This document shows positions 19,080 through 26,804 of a stretch of DNA of 44,650 nt, piece by piece (within the stretch, counting starts at the first letter, position 1; the number at the start of each line of letters is the position of its first letter). The DNA is from Streptomyces diastatochromogenes (lineage in GTDB: Bacteria > Actinomycetota > Actinomycetes > Streptomycetales > Streptomycetaceae). The stretch covers positions 1-44,650 of the forward strand of contig LIQL01000032.1 in assembly GCA_001418405.1 (NCBI GenBank). The letters run 5' to 3'. Below the pieces are notes generated by a model. The model ran no database searches. It saw only the letters and a program-made list of their open reading frames with translations, and was not told the origin of the DNA. Position numbers and translations under genes: made by a program.

Positions 19080-20606
19080 TCAGACCGAGAAGTTCGGCCC
19101 CAGGTCCGGCCCGATGCCCGGCTTGAGGGCCGCGCCCTTCCCCTTGGCCCGCGGCTTCGGGAGGACCTGCTGGAGCTCATCGCGGAGGTCCTGGATCTTG
19201 CCGCAGCCGGCGAACTGGCCGGTGAGCCGGAACATCTCGCGCAGCCGGTCCCAGGTGCGGTGCGAGGAGTTCTCTCCGATGGAGACCAGCGCCAACCGGG
19301 CGTAGCGGTCGGCCCGTTCGGGTTCGTTGCCGAGGAAGCAGGCCGAGGCCATCGAGATGTAGTCGAAGATCTGCGACCGCTGGTGGCCGCTCCTGCGCAG
19401 GTGCAGCGCCTGCTTGGCGTGCCCCTGCGCGACCTTGGCAACGGACGGGTCGTGCTCCGCGAGCGTGCGGAACGCCAACGCCTGCATCCCGTGCAGGTCC
19501 GCCTCGTCGAACATCTGCATCCACGCCGGCGGCGGCACGTCGCCCTTGTCCGAGACGAAGAGTTCCTCGGCCTCGCCGAGTGTCCGCCGCATCGCCTGGC
19601 CGTGGCCCTTCGAGGCGTGGGCCCACGCCTCGATGGTGTGCAGCATGGCGCGGGTGCGCGGCAGGGTCTCCTGGCCGGAACCGGACTGGGCCAGCTTCAT
19701 CAGGTCCAGGGCGTCGTCGGGACGGCCCAGGTGGACCATCTGCCGGGCGGCGCGGGAGAGCGCCTCGCCGGCCCGCGGACGGTCCCCGCCCTCACGGGCC
19801 GCGTGGGCGGCGATGATGAAGTACTTCTGCGCGGTGGGCTCCAGGCCCACGTCGTGGGACATCCAGCCGGCCAGTACGGCGAGGTTGGCGGCGACGCCCC
19901 AGAGGCGGCGCTGGAGGTGGTCGGGGTGGCGGTAGGCGAGCATCCCGCCGACCTCGTTGAGCTGACCCACCACGGCCTTGCGCTGGAGGCCGCCGCCGCG
20001 GGCCGCGTCCCAGCGGCGGAACACGTCGACGGAGTGCTCCAGGGCGTCGATCTCCTGCGACCCCACCGGGGCCGCCTCGTAGCGGTCGAGGCCGATCTGG
20101 TCGAGTTCGTACAGGGATTCGTGGGCGAGCGGATCGTCGTGGCGGAGGGCGAGCGGAGCGGGGTCGGTGTGCAGCCACTCGTGCATGGCACCGGCGAGTG
20201 CGGAGCCGGCGGCGAGCGCCGCGCCGGCCCCCACCAAGCCGCGTCGATTGAGCATGAGGTCCATTCCCGTGAATTCCGTGAGGACCGCCGCGGTCCGCTC
20301 GGGCGCCCACGGCAGACCGTCCATGGCCTGCCGCTTCCCCGCGCGACCGGTCCGGGCGAACCCGAGGTCCTCGGTGGTTACGACACGGCCGAGGCGCTCG
20401 GTGAAGAGGGAGGCGAGCACCTTGGGCACCGGGTCCCGGGGCGTCTCGCCCATGTCGATCCAGCGCCGGACCCGCGAGGTGTCGGTCGCCAGCTGCGGAT
20501 GCCCCATGGCCGCCGCCTGCCGGTTGACCAGTCTCGCGAGTTCTCCCTTGGACCATCCGGCCAGGCCGAAAAGGTCCGCGAGACGAGCGTTCGGCTCCCT
20601 GCTCAC
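19080..20606 (-). CDS. XRE-type HTH regulator with TPR repeats (NsdA/NsdB-like)
   Basis: 508-aa regulator. The N-terminal helix-turn-helix is seen in LADLFGLAGWSKGELARLVN (8-27) and DTSRVRRWIDMGETPRD. A hydrophobic Gly/Ala stretch follows (LNRRGLVGAGAALAAGSALAG, about 117-137), seen in many streptomycete TPR regulators. The rest is TPR-like helices (AGEALSRAARQMVHLGRPDDALDL, HAKQALHLRRSGHQRSQIFDY in part). This architecture matches NsdA/NsdB-type proteins that repress sporulation and antibiotic production in Streptomyces. GTG 20606 (SREPNARLADLF) is chosen because the longer frame upstream is shadow sequence. It is divergent from the phosphotransferase gene across a gap with three 10-bp repeats. 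Confidence 0.8.
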   Translation of the reverse strand: MSREPNARLADLFGLAGWSKGELARLVNRQAAAMGHPQLATDTSRVRRWIDMGETPRDPVPKVLASLFTERLGRVVTTEDLGFARTGRAGKRQAMDGLPWAPERTAAVLTEFTGMDLMLNRRGLVGAGAALAAGSALAGAMHEWLHTDPAPLALRHDDPLAHESLYELDQIGLDRYEAAPVGSQEIDALEHSVDVFRRWDAARGGGLQRKAVVGQLNEVGGMLAYRHPDHLQRRLWGVAANLAVLAGWMSHDVGLEPTAQKYFIIAAHAAREGGDRPRAGEALSRAARQMVHLGRPDDALDLMKLAQSGSGQETLPRTRAMLHTIEAWAHASKGHGQAMRRTLGEAEELFVSDKGDVPPPAWMQMFDEADLHGMQALAFRTLAEHDPSVAKVAQGHAKQALHLRRSGHQRSQIFDYISMASACFLGNEPERADRYARLALVSIGENSSHRTWDRLREMFRLTGQFAGCGKIQDLRDELQQVLPKPRAKGKGAALKPGIGPDLGPNFSV

Positions 20607-20670
20607 GTCAAGCCCCCAGGTTCCTCGACTGAGTTGACAGTAACGGCCGGTGACGGGGGCTGCGAGCATT

Positions 20671-20700
20671 CGCCAGGGTTCGCCAGGGTGCGCCAGATGG
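20671..20700 (+). repeat. Three tandem 10-bp repeats CGCCAGGGTK in a divergent promoter gap
   Basis: CGCCAGGGTT, CGCCAGGGTG and CGCCAGATGG follow each other exactly at 20671-20700. The last copy is degenerate. A further CCCCAGGGTGCG lies at about 20766-20777. One helical turn per repeat would place the same face toward a multimeric regulator. The array is 65 bp upstream of the XRE-TPR start and 190 bp upstream of the phosphotransferase start, so it may be the regulator's own target; that is inference. Confidence 0.5.
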
Positions 20701-20892
20701 TCTGCCACCCGCAGCCGCGTGTTCGGTAGGTGTGCAGCCCCCGGCCCGGTGGCGGGACCGCATTCCCCAGGGTGCGTGCCCTGCACGGGGACCTTGAGGA
20801 TCGGCCGCCTGTACGGGGCCCGTTCACGGGTTCCCGCCGCCGGGCCGGGAGCGCACGCAACTCGTCGGCGCACGAAGGGATCTGTCTCACCC

Positions 20893-22026
20893 ATGTATGC
20901 AGCATCGTCCGCCGTGACCGCCCCCACCCGGACGTACCGCCCACACCCCCACGGGAGTGGGCCGTATCTCGATCCCACCCCTTCCGCGGGGGCGGTGACC
21001 GGTCTCCCCGGCGGCCGGAACCGGCGGGCACAGGGAATGGGCGCCCAACCGCTCAGCGGGAGACTCGACTTGTCCGGCCCCCAGGGCGCCCAGCTGCGCG
21101 CCGCCGTCGCCTCGGTGCACCGCATCTGTCCGGAGTTCAACCCGGTCCAGGTGCTGCGCCGCGGCGGGAAGTCCGTACTGCTCCTGGGGACGACCGGTCG
21201 GATGAGCGCCGTCGCCAAGTGTTTACTGGACCACTCTCCCGCCTGGGCCGACAGCTTCCGGCAGGAAATAAGTGCATACCGGGCGTTCGTCCGGCACCGT
21301 CCGCCGGTCCGGGTGCCGCGGCTGGTGGCGGCCGACCCCGACAACTGCACGCTCGTGGTGGAGCGCATGCCGGGTCGGGTGGCGGCCCTGACGCGCCACC
21401 CCTCCGAGGCGCCGCCGCGGGCCGACCTGCGGGCCGCGCTCGGGGCGATCTGCCGGATCAACGCCTGGCGTCCGCCGGCCGGACTGTTCGACGCCCCGCT
21501 GGACTACGCGGGTCGGATCGGGCGCTACCACGACCTGGGGCTGCTGACCGACCGCGATCTGGGCGACCTGCAGAAGCTGCTGCACGGCCTGGCGCACACC
21601 CAGGGCCAGTTCTGCCACGGCGACGCGCTGCTGAACAACGTCCTGCTCTCGCCGGTCGGCCCGGTGCTCCTGGACTGGGACAACGCGGGCTGGTACCTGC
21701 CCGGCTACGACCTGGCCACGCTGTGGGCGGTGCTGGGCGACGCGCCGGTCGCCCGCCGGCACATCAGCCAACTCGCCCAGGCGGCGGGCACCGCGGCCCG
21801 GGACGCCTTCCTGGTGAACCTGATGCTGGTGCTGACCCGAGAGATCCGGCGCTACGAGACCGCGGTCCAGCGGACCATGCGCGAGCCCGCGCCGGCCACC
21901 GTGCCGGGCACCGGGGCGCCCGGGGCACCGGGGGCGGGCGAGGAGCAGCGGCTGCTGCTGCGCAGGCTGCACGACGACGCGCAGATGGCGCGGCGGGCAG
22001 TGCGGGCGGCGGTCGGCACCCGCTGA
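20893..22026 (+). CDS. Aminoglycoside-phosphotransferase-like kinase with a TTA codon
   Basis: 377-aa protein-kinase-fold phosphotransferase. A lysine suited to ATP binding is in [10 protein letters not shown] (Lys109). The catalytic loop is [13 protein letters not shown] (Asp244, Asn249) and the metal-binding Asp261 is in VLLDWDNAG. The first 55 residues are Pro/Gly-rich and probably disordered. ATG 20893 is chosen because it begins the best-looking N-terminus and has GAAGGGA upstream; an upstream ATG at 20650 would cover the repeat array. Leu111 is encoded by TTA (21223-21225), the codon read by the bldA tRNA in streptomycetes, so production may be tied to development. The substrate is unknown; antibiotic resistance cannot be claimed from the fold. 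Confidence 0.82.
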   Translation: MYAASSAVTAPTRTYRPHPHGSGPYLDPTPSAGAVTGLPGGRNRRAQGMGAQPLSGRLDLSGPQGAQLRAAVASVHRICPEFNPVQVLRRGGKSVLLLGTTGRMSAVAKCLLDHSPAWADSFRQEISAYRAFVRHRPPVRVPRLVAADPDNCTLVVERMPGRVAALTRHPSEAPPRADLRAALGAICRINAWRPPAGLFDAPLDYAGRIGRYHDLGLLTDRDLGDLQKLLHGLAHTQGQFCHGDALLNNVLLSPVGPVLLDWDNAGWYLPGYDLATLWAVLGDAPVARRHISQLAQAAGTAARDAFLVNLMLVLTREIRRYETAVQRTMREPAPATVPGTGAPGAPGAGEEQRLLLRRLHDDAQMARRAVRAAVGTR

Positions 22027-22032
22027 CCGCCG

Positions 22033-22099
22033 GGGGTGCCGGCGGCACCCCGAGAGGGAATCCGTGAGCGGCGCGCCCTACCCGGGCCGCGCCGCTCAC
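22033..22099. terminator. Tandem hairpins after the phosphotransferase gene
   Basis: First hairpin: GGGGTGCC (22033-22040), GGC loop, GGCACCCC (22044-22051). Second: GTGAGCGGCGCG (22064-22075) pairs perfectly with CGCGCCGCTCAC (22088-22099) around a 12-base loop. Together, starting seven bases after the stop codon, they form a convincing terminator that insulates the amidase gene. Confidence 0.8.
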
Positions 22100-22204
22100 C
22101 CGTGCATTGGTCCATTCCACTGACGCCCCGCAGCTCCCGGGCCCGCGCCGGGAAGGCTCCTCAGGTGATGCCCTGACATGCGAAATCCCGAGCGGGTGTG
22201 GTGA

Positions 22205-22231
22205 TTGACGGTACGTCGGCACAGCTATGGT
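22205..22231 (+). promoter_or_regulatory. Weak candidate promoter upstream of the muralytic enzyme gene
   Basis: TTGACG (22205-22210) and TATGGT (22226-22231) are 15 bp apart, a short spacing. A second -10-like TAGTCT occurs at 22251-22256 without a clear -35. The rest of 22100-22370 shows no gene and no recognisable riboswitch; I looked for a ydaO-type element and did not see one. Confidence 0.3.
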
Positions 22232-22370
22232 TCTCGGCCGACCTGGGCCCTAGTCTCGGGTTCTCCCGCACGGCCGCGGCCTGGGCCGGTGCCACGCTCC
22301 ACCGGGCAGGCCCTGGCAAGGCACACCACCGTCACACCGCCCCGGCTCGGGCCGGCTTGAGGAGGCTGTT

Positions 22371-24383
22371 TTGCGAGGATCCGCACCGGAAGACGCGTCG
22401 AGAACCCGCCATCCCGTCCTACGCAGATCCGCCACCGCCGTCGCCGCGGCGGCGCTGCTGGTGCCGCTGGTCGCGGCGACGCCGTCCGCACAGGCCGGGC
22501 AGTCGCCGTCCGGCGCCCTCCAGCGCGCCTTCAGCGACGCCGCCGCGCGCTATCACGTGCCGCGCAGCGTGCTGCTGGGCGTCGCGTACCTGGAGTCCCG
22601 TTGGGACGGCCACGGCGGCGCGCCCAGTGTGTCCGGGGGCTACGGGCCGATGCACCTGACCGACGCCCGGACCGCGGTGGCGCGGGACCCGGAGTTCAGC
22701 GCGGACGACGAGGACGCCCGCGGCGACACCGCCCGGCCGCTGCGGACGGTCGCGCCGGCGCGGCGGGCGGTGCTGCCCGCCGAACTCCCCTCCCGGCTGC
22801 GGACGTTGCCGACCGCGGCTCGGCTGACCGGGCTGTCGGCGGCGAAGCTGCGGTCCGATCCGGCCGCGAACGTACGGGGCGGCGCCGCGCTGCTCGCCGC
22901 CGCCCAGCGCCAGCTGGGGCTGCCGGCCAGCGCGGATCCGGCCAAGTGGTACGCGGCGGTGGCGCGCTACGGGAGCGCGGACGATCCGCGCAGCGGGGCG
23001 GTGTTCGCACGGGACGTCTTCGAGGTGATGCGGCAGGGGCAGCGCCGCACCACCGACGCGGGGCAGCGGGTCGCGCTGGCCGCCGCGCCGCGGCTGACCG
23101 CCGACCCCGCGCAGGAGAAACGTCTCGGCAAGGCCGCCAGCGCCCGGCGCGCCTCGACGCAGAAATCCGGTGGGGCGCTGGAGTGCCCCTGGACGGTGGC
23201 GTGCGAGTCCTGGCCGGCGCCGTACGAGCAGTACGACAACGGCACCAACTACGGCAACCACGACCTGGCGGACCGGCCCAAGGACCAGCGGATCGACACC
23301 CTCGTCATCCATGACACCGAGGGCTCGTGGGACACCACGCTGCGGCTGATCAAGGACCCCAAGTACGTGTCCTGGCACTACACCATCCGCTCCGCGGACG
23401 GGTTGATCGCGCAGCACGTGCGGACCCAGGACGTCGCGTGGCACGCGGGCAACTGGTACGTCAACTCACACTCGATCGGCATCGAGCACGAGGGCTTCCT
23501 CGCCGCGCCGGACGCCTGGTACACGGAGGCGATGTACCGCGCCTCGGCCCGGCTGGTGAAGTACCTGGCGGAGAAGTACGACATCCCGCTGGACCGGCAG
23601 CACGTCCTCGGCCACGACAACGTGCCGGGGACGATCCCGTCGACGATCGCGGGGATGCACACCGATCCCGGTCCGTACTGGGACTGGGCGCACTACTTCA
23701 CCCTGCTGGGCCGCCCGTTCGAGGCCACCGCGGGTCCGCACGGCGGTCTGGTCACCATCCGTCCGTCCTACGACGGCAACCGGCCGGTCTACACCGGCTG
23801 CGAGAAGGCCGGGCAGACCTGTGCGGCGCACGGTTCGGCCGCGGTCCGGCTGTACACCGCGCCGAGCGAGAGCGCGCCGCTGGTCCAGGACGTCGGGCTG
23901 CACCCGGACGGCTCGCCCAGCACGACCGGCGTGAACGACACCGGGGCGCGGGCCACGACCGGCCAGCGGTTCGCGGTGGCCGGCCGGGACGGCGACTGGA
24001 CGGCGATCTGGTACCTCGGGCAGCGGGCCTGGTTCCACAACCCGCGGGCGAACCCGACGGCGGTGGACGGCAAGGGCCTGGTGGCCGCGCCGAAGGCGGG
24101 CCGGGCGGAGATCCCGGTGTACGGGCGGGCGTACCCGGAGGAGGGGGCGTACCCGTCGCAGGTGCCGGTGCAGTCGGTCACGCCGCTGCCGTACAAGCTG
24201 CTCGCCGGGCAGGAGTACGCGGTCGGCGGGCAGGTGCGGTCGGACTACTTCTACTCGCCGACCTTCGACGTCAACCAGCACGCGGTGGTCCGGGGCAAGG
24301 ACAAGTACTACGAGATCCAGCTGGGGCACCGGGTCGGCTACGTGCGGGCGGCCGACGTGGACGTCCGGTCGTCGGGGGCGTAG
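22371..24383 (+). CDS. Secreted peptidoglycan hydrolase: SLT-like domain plus N-acetylmuramoyl-L-alanine amidase
   Basis: 670-aa exported protein. TTG 22371 is the start because GAGGAGG sits five bases upstream. The signal peptide has Arg residues, then AVAAAALLVPLVAATPSAQA (24-43). Residues about 48-230 look like a lytic-transglycosylase/lysozyme fold: VPRSVLLGVAYLESRWDGHG with candidate catalytic Glu75, then GGYGPMHL. An Amidase_2 domain follows at about 290-450, with zinc/active-site residues in LVIHDTEGSW, DVAWHAGNWYVNSHSIGIEHEGF (partial landmark AWHAGN) and HVLGHDNVPG. The last 200 residues contain SH3-like strands (VRLYTAPSESAPLVQDVG, QRFAVAGRDGDWTAIWYLG). Two cutting activities on one chain would cleave glycan strand and stem peptide; this is inferred from motifs. 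Confidence 0.85.
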   Translation: MRGSAPEDASRTRHPVLRRSATAVAAAALLVPLVAATPSAQAGQSPSGALQRAFSDAAARYHVPRSVLLGVAYLESRWDGHGGAPSVSGGYGPMHLTDARTAVARDPEFSADDEDARGDTARPLRTVAPARRAVLPAELPSRLRTLPTAARLTGLSAAKLRSDPAANVRGGAALLAAAQRQLGLPASADPAKWYAAVARYGSADDPRSGAVFARDVFEVMRQGQRRTTDAGQRVALAAAPRLTADPAQEKRLGKAASARRASTQKSGGALECPWTVACESWPAPYEQYDNGTNYGNHDLADRPKDQRIDTLVIHDTEGSWDTTLRLIKDPKYVSWHYTIRSADGLIAQHVRTQDVAWHAGNWYVNSHSIGIEHEGFLAAPDAWYTEAMYRASARLVKYLAEKYDIPLDRQHVLGHDNVPGTIPSTIAGMHTDPGPYWDWAHYFTLLGRPFEATAGPHGGLVTIRPSYDGNRPVYTGCEKAGQTCAAHGSAAVRLYTAPSESAPLVQDVGLHPDGSPSTTGVNDTGARATTGQRFAVAGRDGDWTAIWYLGQRAWFHNPRANPTAVDGKGLVAAPKAGRAEIPVYGRAYPEEGAYPSQVPVQSVTPLPYKLLAGQEYAVGGQVRSDYFYSPTFDVNQHAVVRGKDKYYEIQLGHRVGYVRAADVDVRSSGA

Positions 24384-24409
24384 CCCTCGCGCGGTGCCGG
24401 AAAAGCGGT

Positions 24410-24446
24410 GCGCCCGGTGGCGGCTCGGAAGCCGTCCACCGGGCGC
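24410..24446. terminator. Strong bidirectional hairpin after the amidase gene
   Basis: Perfect 11-bp arms GCGCCCGGTGG (24410-24420) and CCACCGGGCGC (24436-24446) enclose a second 5-bp stem CGGCT/AGCCG (24421-24425, 24430-24434). It lies between two convergent genes and should stop both transcripts. Confidence 0.85.
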
Positions 24447-24474
24447 GTCCCGTCCGCGCGGCCGGTCCGCCGGG

Positions 24475-24975
24475 TCAGCCCTGCTGGAAGAGTTCCGCGG
24501 GCAGCGGCTTGAGCAGGGCGTAGAGGTCGTCGGTGATCGGGCGGTCCCAGCTGGCGATGGTCACCAGCACGCCGTCGCTGCGGTCGAACTGCACGCAGGA
24601 GATGCGGCTCTCGGAGCACTTGATCCGCTTGACGATCAGGAGGTTGTCCTGGTGCATCACCGGGGTGTCCTCGGTCTCGACGACCGTGACCGGCTCGTCG
24701 TTGTCGAGCGCCGCGAGCAGCTGGGCGACCTCGAAGGGGACCTGGTCCTCCTCGACCTCGCGGGCCGGGGAGCCCTCCGGCAGGTTGCCGATGATCATCG
24801 CCGGGCCGCGGCCGCCGAACAGGTCGTAGCGGAGGAAGACGCCCTGGCAGCTTCCGTCGGGCGCCGGCAGCAGCCCGGCCCCGAGATTGCCGGGCCAGTC
24901 CCCCGGGTCCATGGCCAGTACGTCGAAGTCTGGACCGGCGGGCGTGGCTGCGCTGCGGCGGCGGAGGAAGGACAT
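24475..24975 (-). CDS. Conserved actinobacterial protein of unknown function
   Basis: 166-aa soluble acidic protein starting MSFLRRRSAATPAGPDF. It has no signal peptide, membrane segment or catalytic motif I recognise. The mixed alpha/beta pattern includes VFLRYDLFGGRGPAMIIGNL, PVTVVETEDTPVMHQDNLL and RISCVQFDRSDGVLVTIA. Codon use is fully typical of the chromosome, and strong hydrophobic periodicity supports a folded protein. ATG 24975 is chosen because the sequence upstream in this frame is shadow-like. It is monocistronic, converging on the amidase gene. Confidence 0.75.
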   Translation of the reverse strand: MSFLRRRSAATPAGPDFDVLAMDPGDWPGNLGAGLLPAPDGSCQGVFLRYDLFGGRGPAMIIGNLPEGSPAREVEEDQVPFEVAQLLAALDNDEPVTVVETEDTPVMHQDNLLIVKRIKCSESRISCVQFDRSDGVLVTIASWDRPITDDLYALLKPLPAELFQQG

Positions 24976-25046
24976 GTCGCCATCGTACGTGGCCCGGCCC
25001 CGAGCACGGCCCGCACGGCGCTCTCCGGTGCAGGTCGGCGGCGTCC

Positions 25047-25652
25047 TCAGCGGTTCGCGGCGCGGCGGCGGCGCTCGTGGTGGCGGGCGACCCGGGCGCG
25101 GTTGCCGCAGGACGGGGTGCACCACTCCTGGCGGGCGTGCTCCTTGACGAAGTAGCGCACGCAGCGCGGGGCCGGGCAGGCCCGCAGCCGCTCGCGGTCC
25201 GGGCCGCCGAGGAGGGCGAGGGCGGCCCGGGCCAGCGCGGCGGTGAGCCGGTCGGCGGCGGGCGGGGTGCCGACGGGGAGGTGGCGCAGTACGGGCGGGA
25301 CGCCGGGTTGCCAGGTGAGTCGCGGGGCGGTCGGGACTCGGGCCGCGGCGGCGTTCAGCCGGGCCAGCGCCTGGTCCTCGGGGAGCAGGCGGTGGGCGTC
25401 GGCGGAGCTGGGCGGGGCCGGGCGGACGGCGCGGGCGCACAGCGAGCGGAGTGCGGCGCGCAGCTCCCGCACCGCGGTGAGCAGCGCCGGGTCCGCCGGG
25501 GGCGGGCCGTGCTCGGTGCAGTCCAGGGCGCCCGCCCGGTCGCGGAGCCAGGCCGCGAGGCCGGCGAGGTCGGCCAGGTCGTCGGCGACGCCGCCGTGTC
25601 CGTCGTGGTGGATCGTGCCGACGAGATCCAGTGCGAGCCGGGTTGCCTCCAT
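25047..25652 (-). CDS. CGNR zinc-finger (ABATE) transcriptional regulator
   Basis: 201-aa regulator. The N-terminal ABATE-type stress-sensor domain occupies about 1-140 and begins MEATRLALDLVGTIHHDG. The C-terminal CGNR zinc finger is clear: LRACPAPRCVRYFVKE, then WCTPSCGNRARVARHHERRR, with four Cys and the CGNR signature. ATG 25652 is preferred: a TACCAT -10-like hexamer lies seven bases upstream, giving a leaderless transcript, and the longer frame would run through the operator palindrome. It is divergent from the PNPOx flavoprotein, which is probably its target. Confidence 0.88.
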   Translation of the reverse strand: MEATRLALDLVGTIHHDGHGGVADDLADLAGLAAWLRDRAGALDCTEHGPPPADPALLTAVRELRAALRSLCARAVRPAPPSSADAHRLLPEDQALARLNAAAARVPTAPRLTWQPGVPPVLRHLPVGTPPAADRLTAALARAALALLGGPDRERLRACPAPRCVRYFVKEHARQEWCTPSCGNRARVARHHERRRRAANR

Positions 25653-25657
25653 GGTGC

Positions 25658-25684
25658 TAATGGTACGGTCGCTCACTACCATTA
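25658..25684. promoter_or_regulatory. Palindromic operator between CGNR regulator and PNPOx gene
   Basis: TAATGGTA (25658-25665) and TACCATTA (25677-25684) are a perfect inverted repeat with an 11-base spacer. Each arm contains a TACCAT hexamer reading toward one of the two divergent genes, so the -10 boxes of both promoters may lie inside the arms. Binding of the regulator here would control both genes. Confidence 0.65.
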
Positions 25685-25701
25685 ATCCACGAGGGGGAGC
25701 C

Positions 25702-26355
25702 ATGGCCGATCTCCGTCAACTGCTCCGCGGCCTCACGGTGTTCGGGGGCGAACTGCCGACGTTCGACCCGGTGGCGACGCCCGACGACCCGGTGGAGCTG
25801 TTCACCGCCTGGCTGCTCGGCGCGATCCGCGCGCAGGTCCCCGAGCCGCACGCGATGACGCTCGCCACCGCCGACGCCGACGGCAATCCGTCCGCGCGCA
25901 CCCTGATCCTCAAGGACGTCGACGCGGCGGGCTGGCGGTTCGCCGCGCACGACGACAGCGCCAAGGGGCGGGAGCTGTCCGACCGCCCGTACGCCGCGCT
26001 GACCTTCTACTGGCAGCCGCTCGCCCGCCAGGTGCGGGTGCGCGGTCCGGTGGTGCGGGAGGACGCGGAACGGTCCGCCGCCGACTTCCTGGCCCGCGGC
26101 GCCGGGGCGCGCGCCGAGGCGCTGGTCGGTCGGCAGAGTCGGCCGCTGGCGTCGCTGGCCGAGCGGGACGCCGCGGTGGCCGACGCCGCCGCGCGGCTGG
26201 CGCGCGATCCCGAGCTGGTGCCGGCCGCGTGGACGCTGCACACCGTGCGGGCGGAGTCGGTGGAGTTCTGGCAGGGCGCCGAGGACCGCAACCACACCCG
26301 GCTGGCGTACCGCCGCAGCGGGGCCGGCTGGACGAAGGAGCTGCGGTGGCCCTGA
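25702..26355 (+). CDS. Pyridoxamine-5'-phosphate-oxidase family flavoprotein
   Basis: 217-aa FMN-binding split-barrel protein. The N-terminal barrel is seen in HAMTLATADADGNPSARTLI, LKDVDAAGWRFAAHDDSAKG and ALTFYWQPLARQVRVRG. The C-terminal PNPOx dimerisation segment is VEFWQGAEDRNHTRLAYRR. It is close to true PdxH in layout, but the RxH/(R)-type ligand residues are not complete enough for me to name it pdxH. Partnership with a CGNR regulator argues for an inducible oxidase acting on another substrate. ATG 25702 has GAGGGGGAG upstream. Confidence 0.82.
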   Translation: MADLRQLLRGLTVFGGELPTFDPVATPDDPVELFTAWLLGAIRAQVPEPHAMTLATADADGNPSARTLILKDVDAAGWRFAAHDDSAKGRELSDRPYAALTFYWQPLARQVRVRGPVVREDAERSAADFLARGAGARAEALVGRQSRPLASLAERDAAVADAAARLARDPELVPAAWTLHTVRAESVEFWQGAEDRNHTRLAYRRSGAGWTKELRWP

Positions 26356-26475
26356 CGCACGGCCGCGCGGCGTCCGGCGCGCGGTGGTGGCGACGGGCGG
26401 TGCGGTGCTCCCCCGAAGCGCCCGGCCCTGCCGTGAGCGGGCGCCGGAACGTCCTTGACGGTTCGTCACCAACGC

Positions 26476-26718
26476 TCAGGTGAGGTCGAATTCACCCTCG
26501 CGGGCGCCGAGGACGAAACCGCGCCACTCGGCGGGCGTGAAGATCAGCGCCGGTATCTCCGGACTGCGGCCGTTGCGCATCGCGACGTACCCCTCGACGA
26601 AGGCGACCTGGACGTCGCCGCCGACGCCCCGCGTGCTCGTTTGCCAGTCGGCGTGGGACAGGTCGAGTGCGGGCCTGGGCCCGCCCGCGAGCCGCTGGTC
26701 GGTGATGCTGTCGGCCAC
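26476..26718 (-). CDS. DUF397 domain protein
   Basis: 80-aa small protein. The DUF397 pattern is visible: DWQTSTRGVGGDVQVAFVEG, then YVAMRNGR (in place of the usual vavRDS) and the closing LIFTPAEWRGFVLGAREGEF. GTG 26718 starts it, with a GGAG-like site upstream. DUF397 proteins usually sit beside an XRE regulator as a toxin-antitoxin-like or signalling pair; none is adjacent here. Confidence 0.8.
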   Translation of the reverse strand: MADSITDQRLAGGPRPALDLSHADWQTSTRGVGGDVQVAFVEGYVAMRNGRSPEIPALIFTPAEWRGFVLGAREGEFDLT

Positions 26719-26804
26719 GTAACCGCTCCTCCCGGTCGTCGTCCGTGGCCAGGGTAGCCACTGCGCCCGGGGACGGACAGAGGACGTCCGACGGGCGCCG
26801 GAAG

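Noticed and set aside
22100..22370. Possible c-di-AMP (ydaO-type) riboswitch before the muralytic enzyme
   Set aside because: Such elements precede some streptomycete wall hydrolases, but the conserved core sequences are not seen here.
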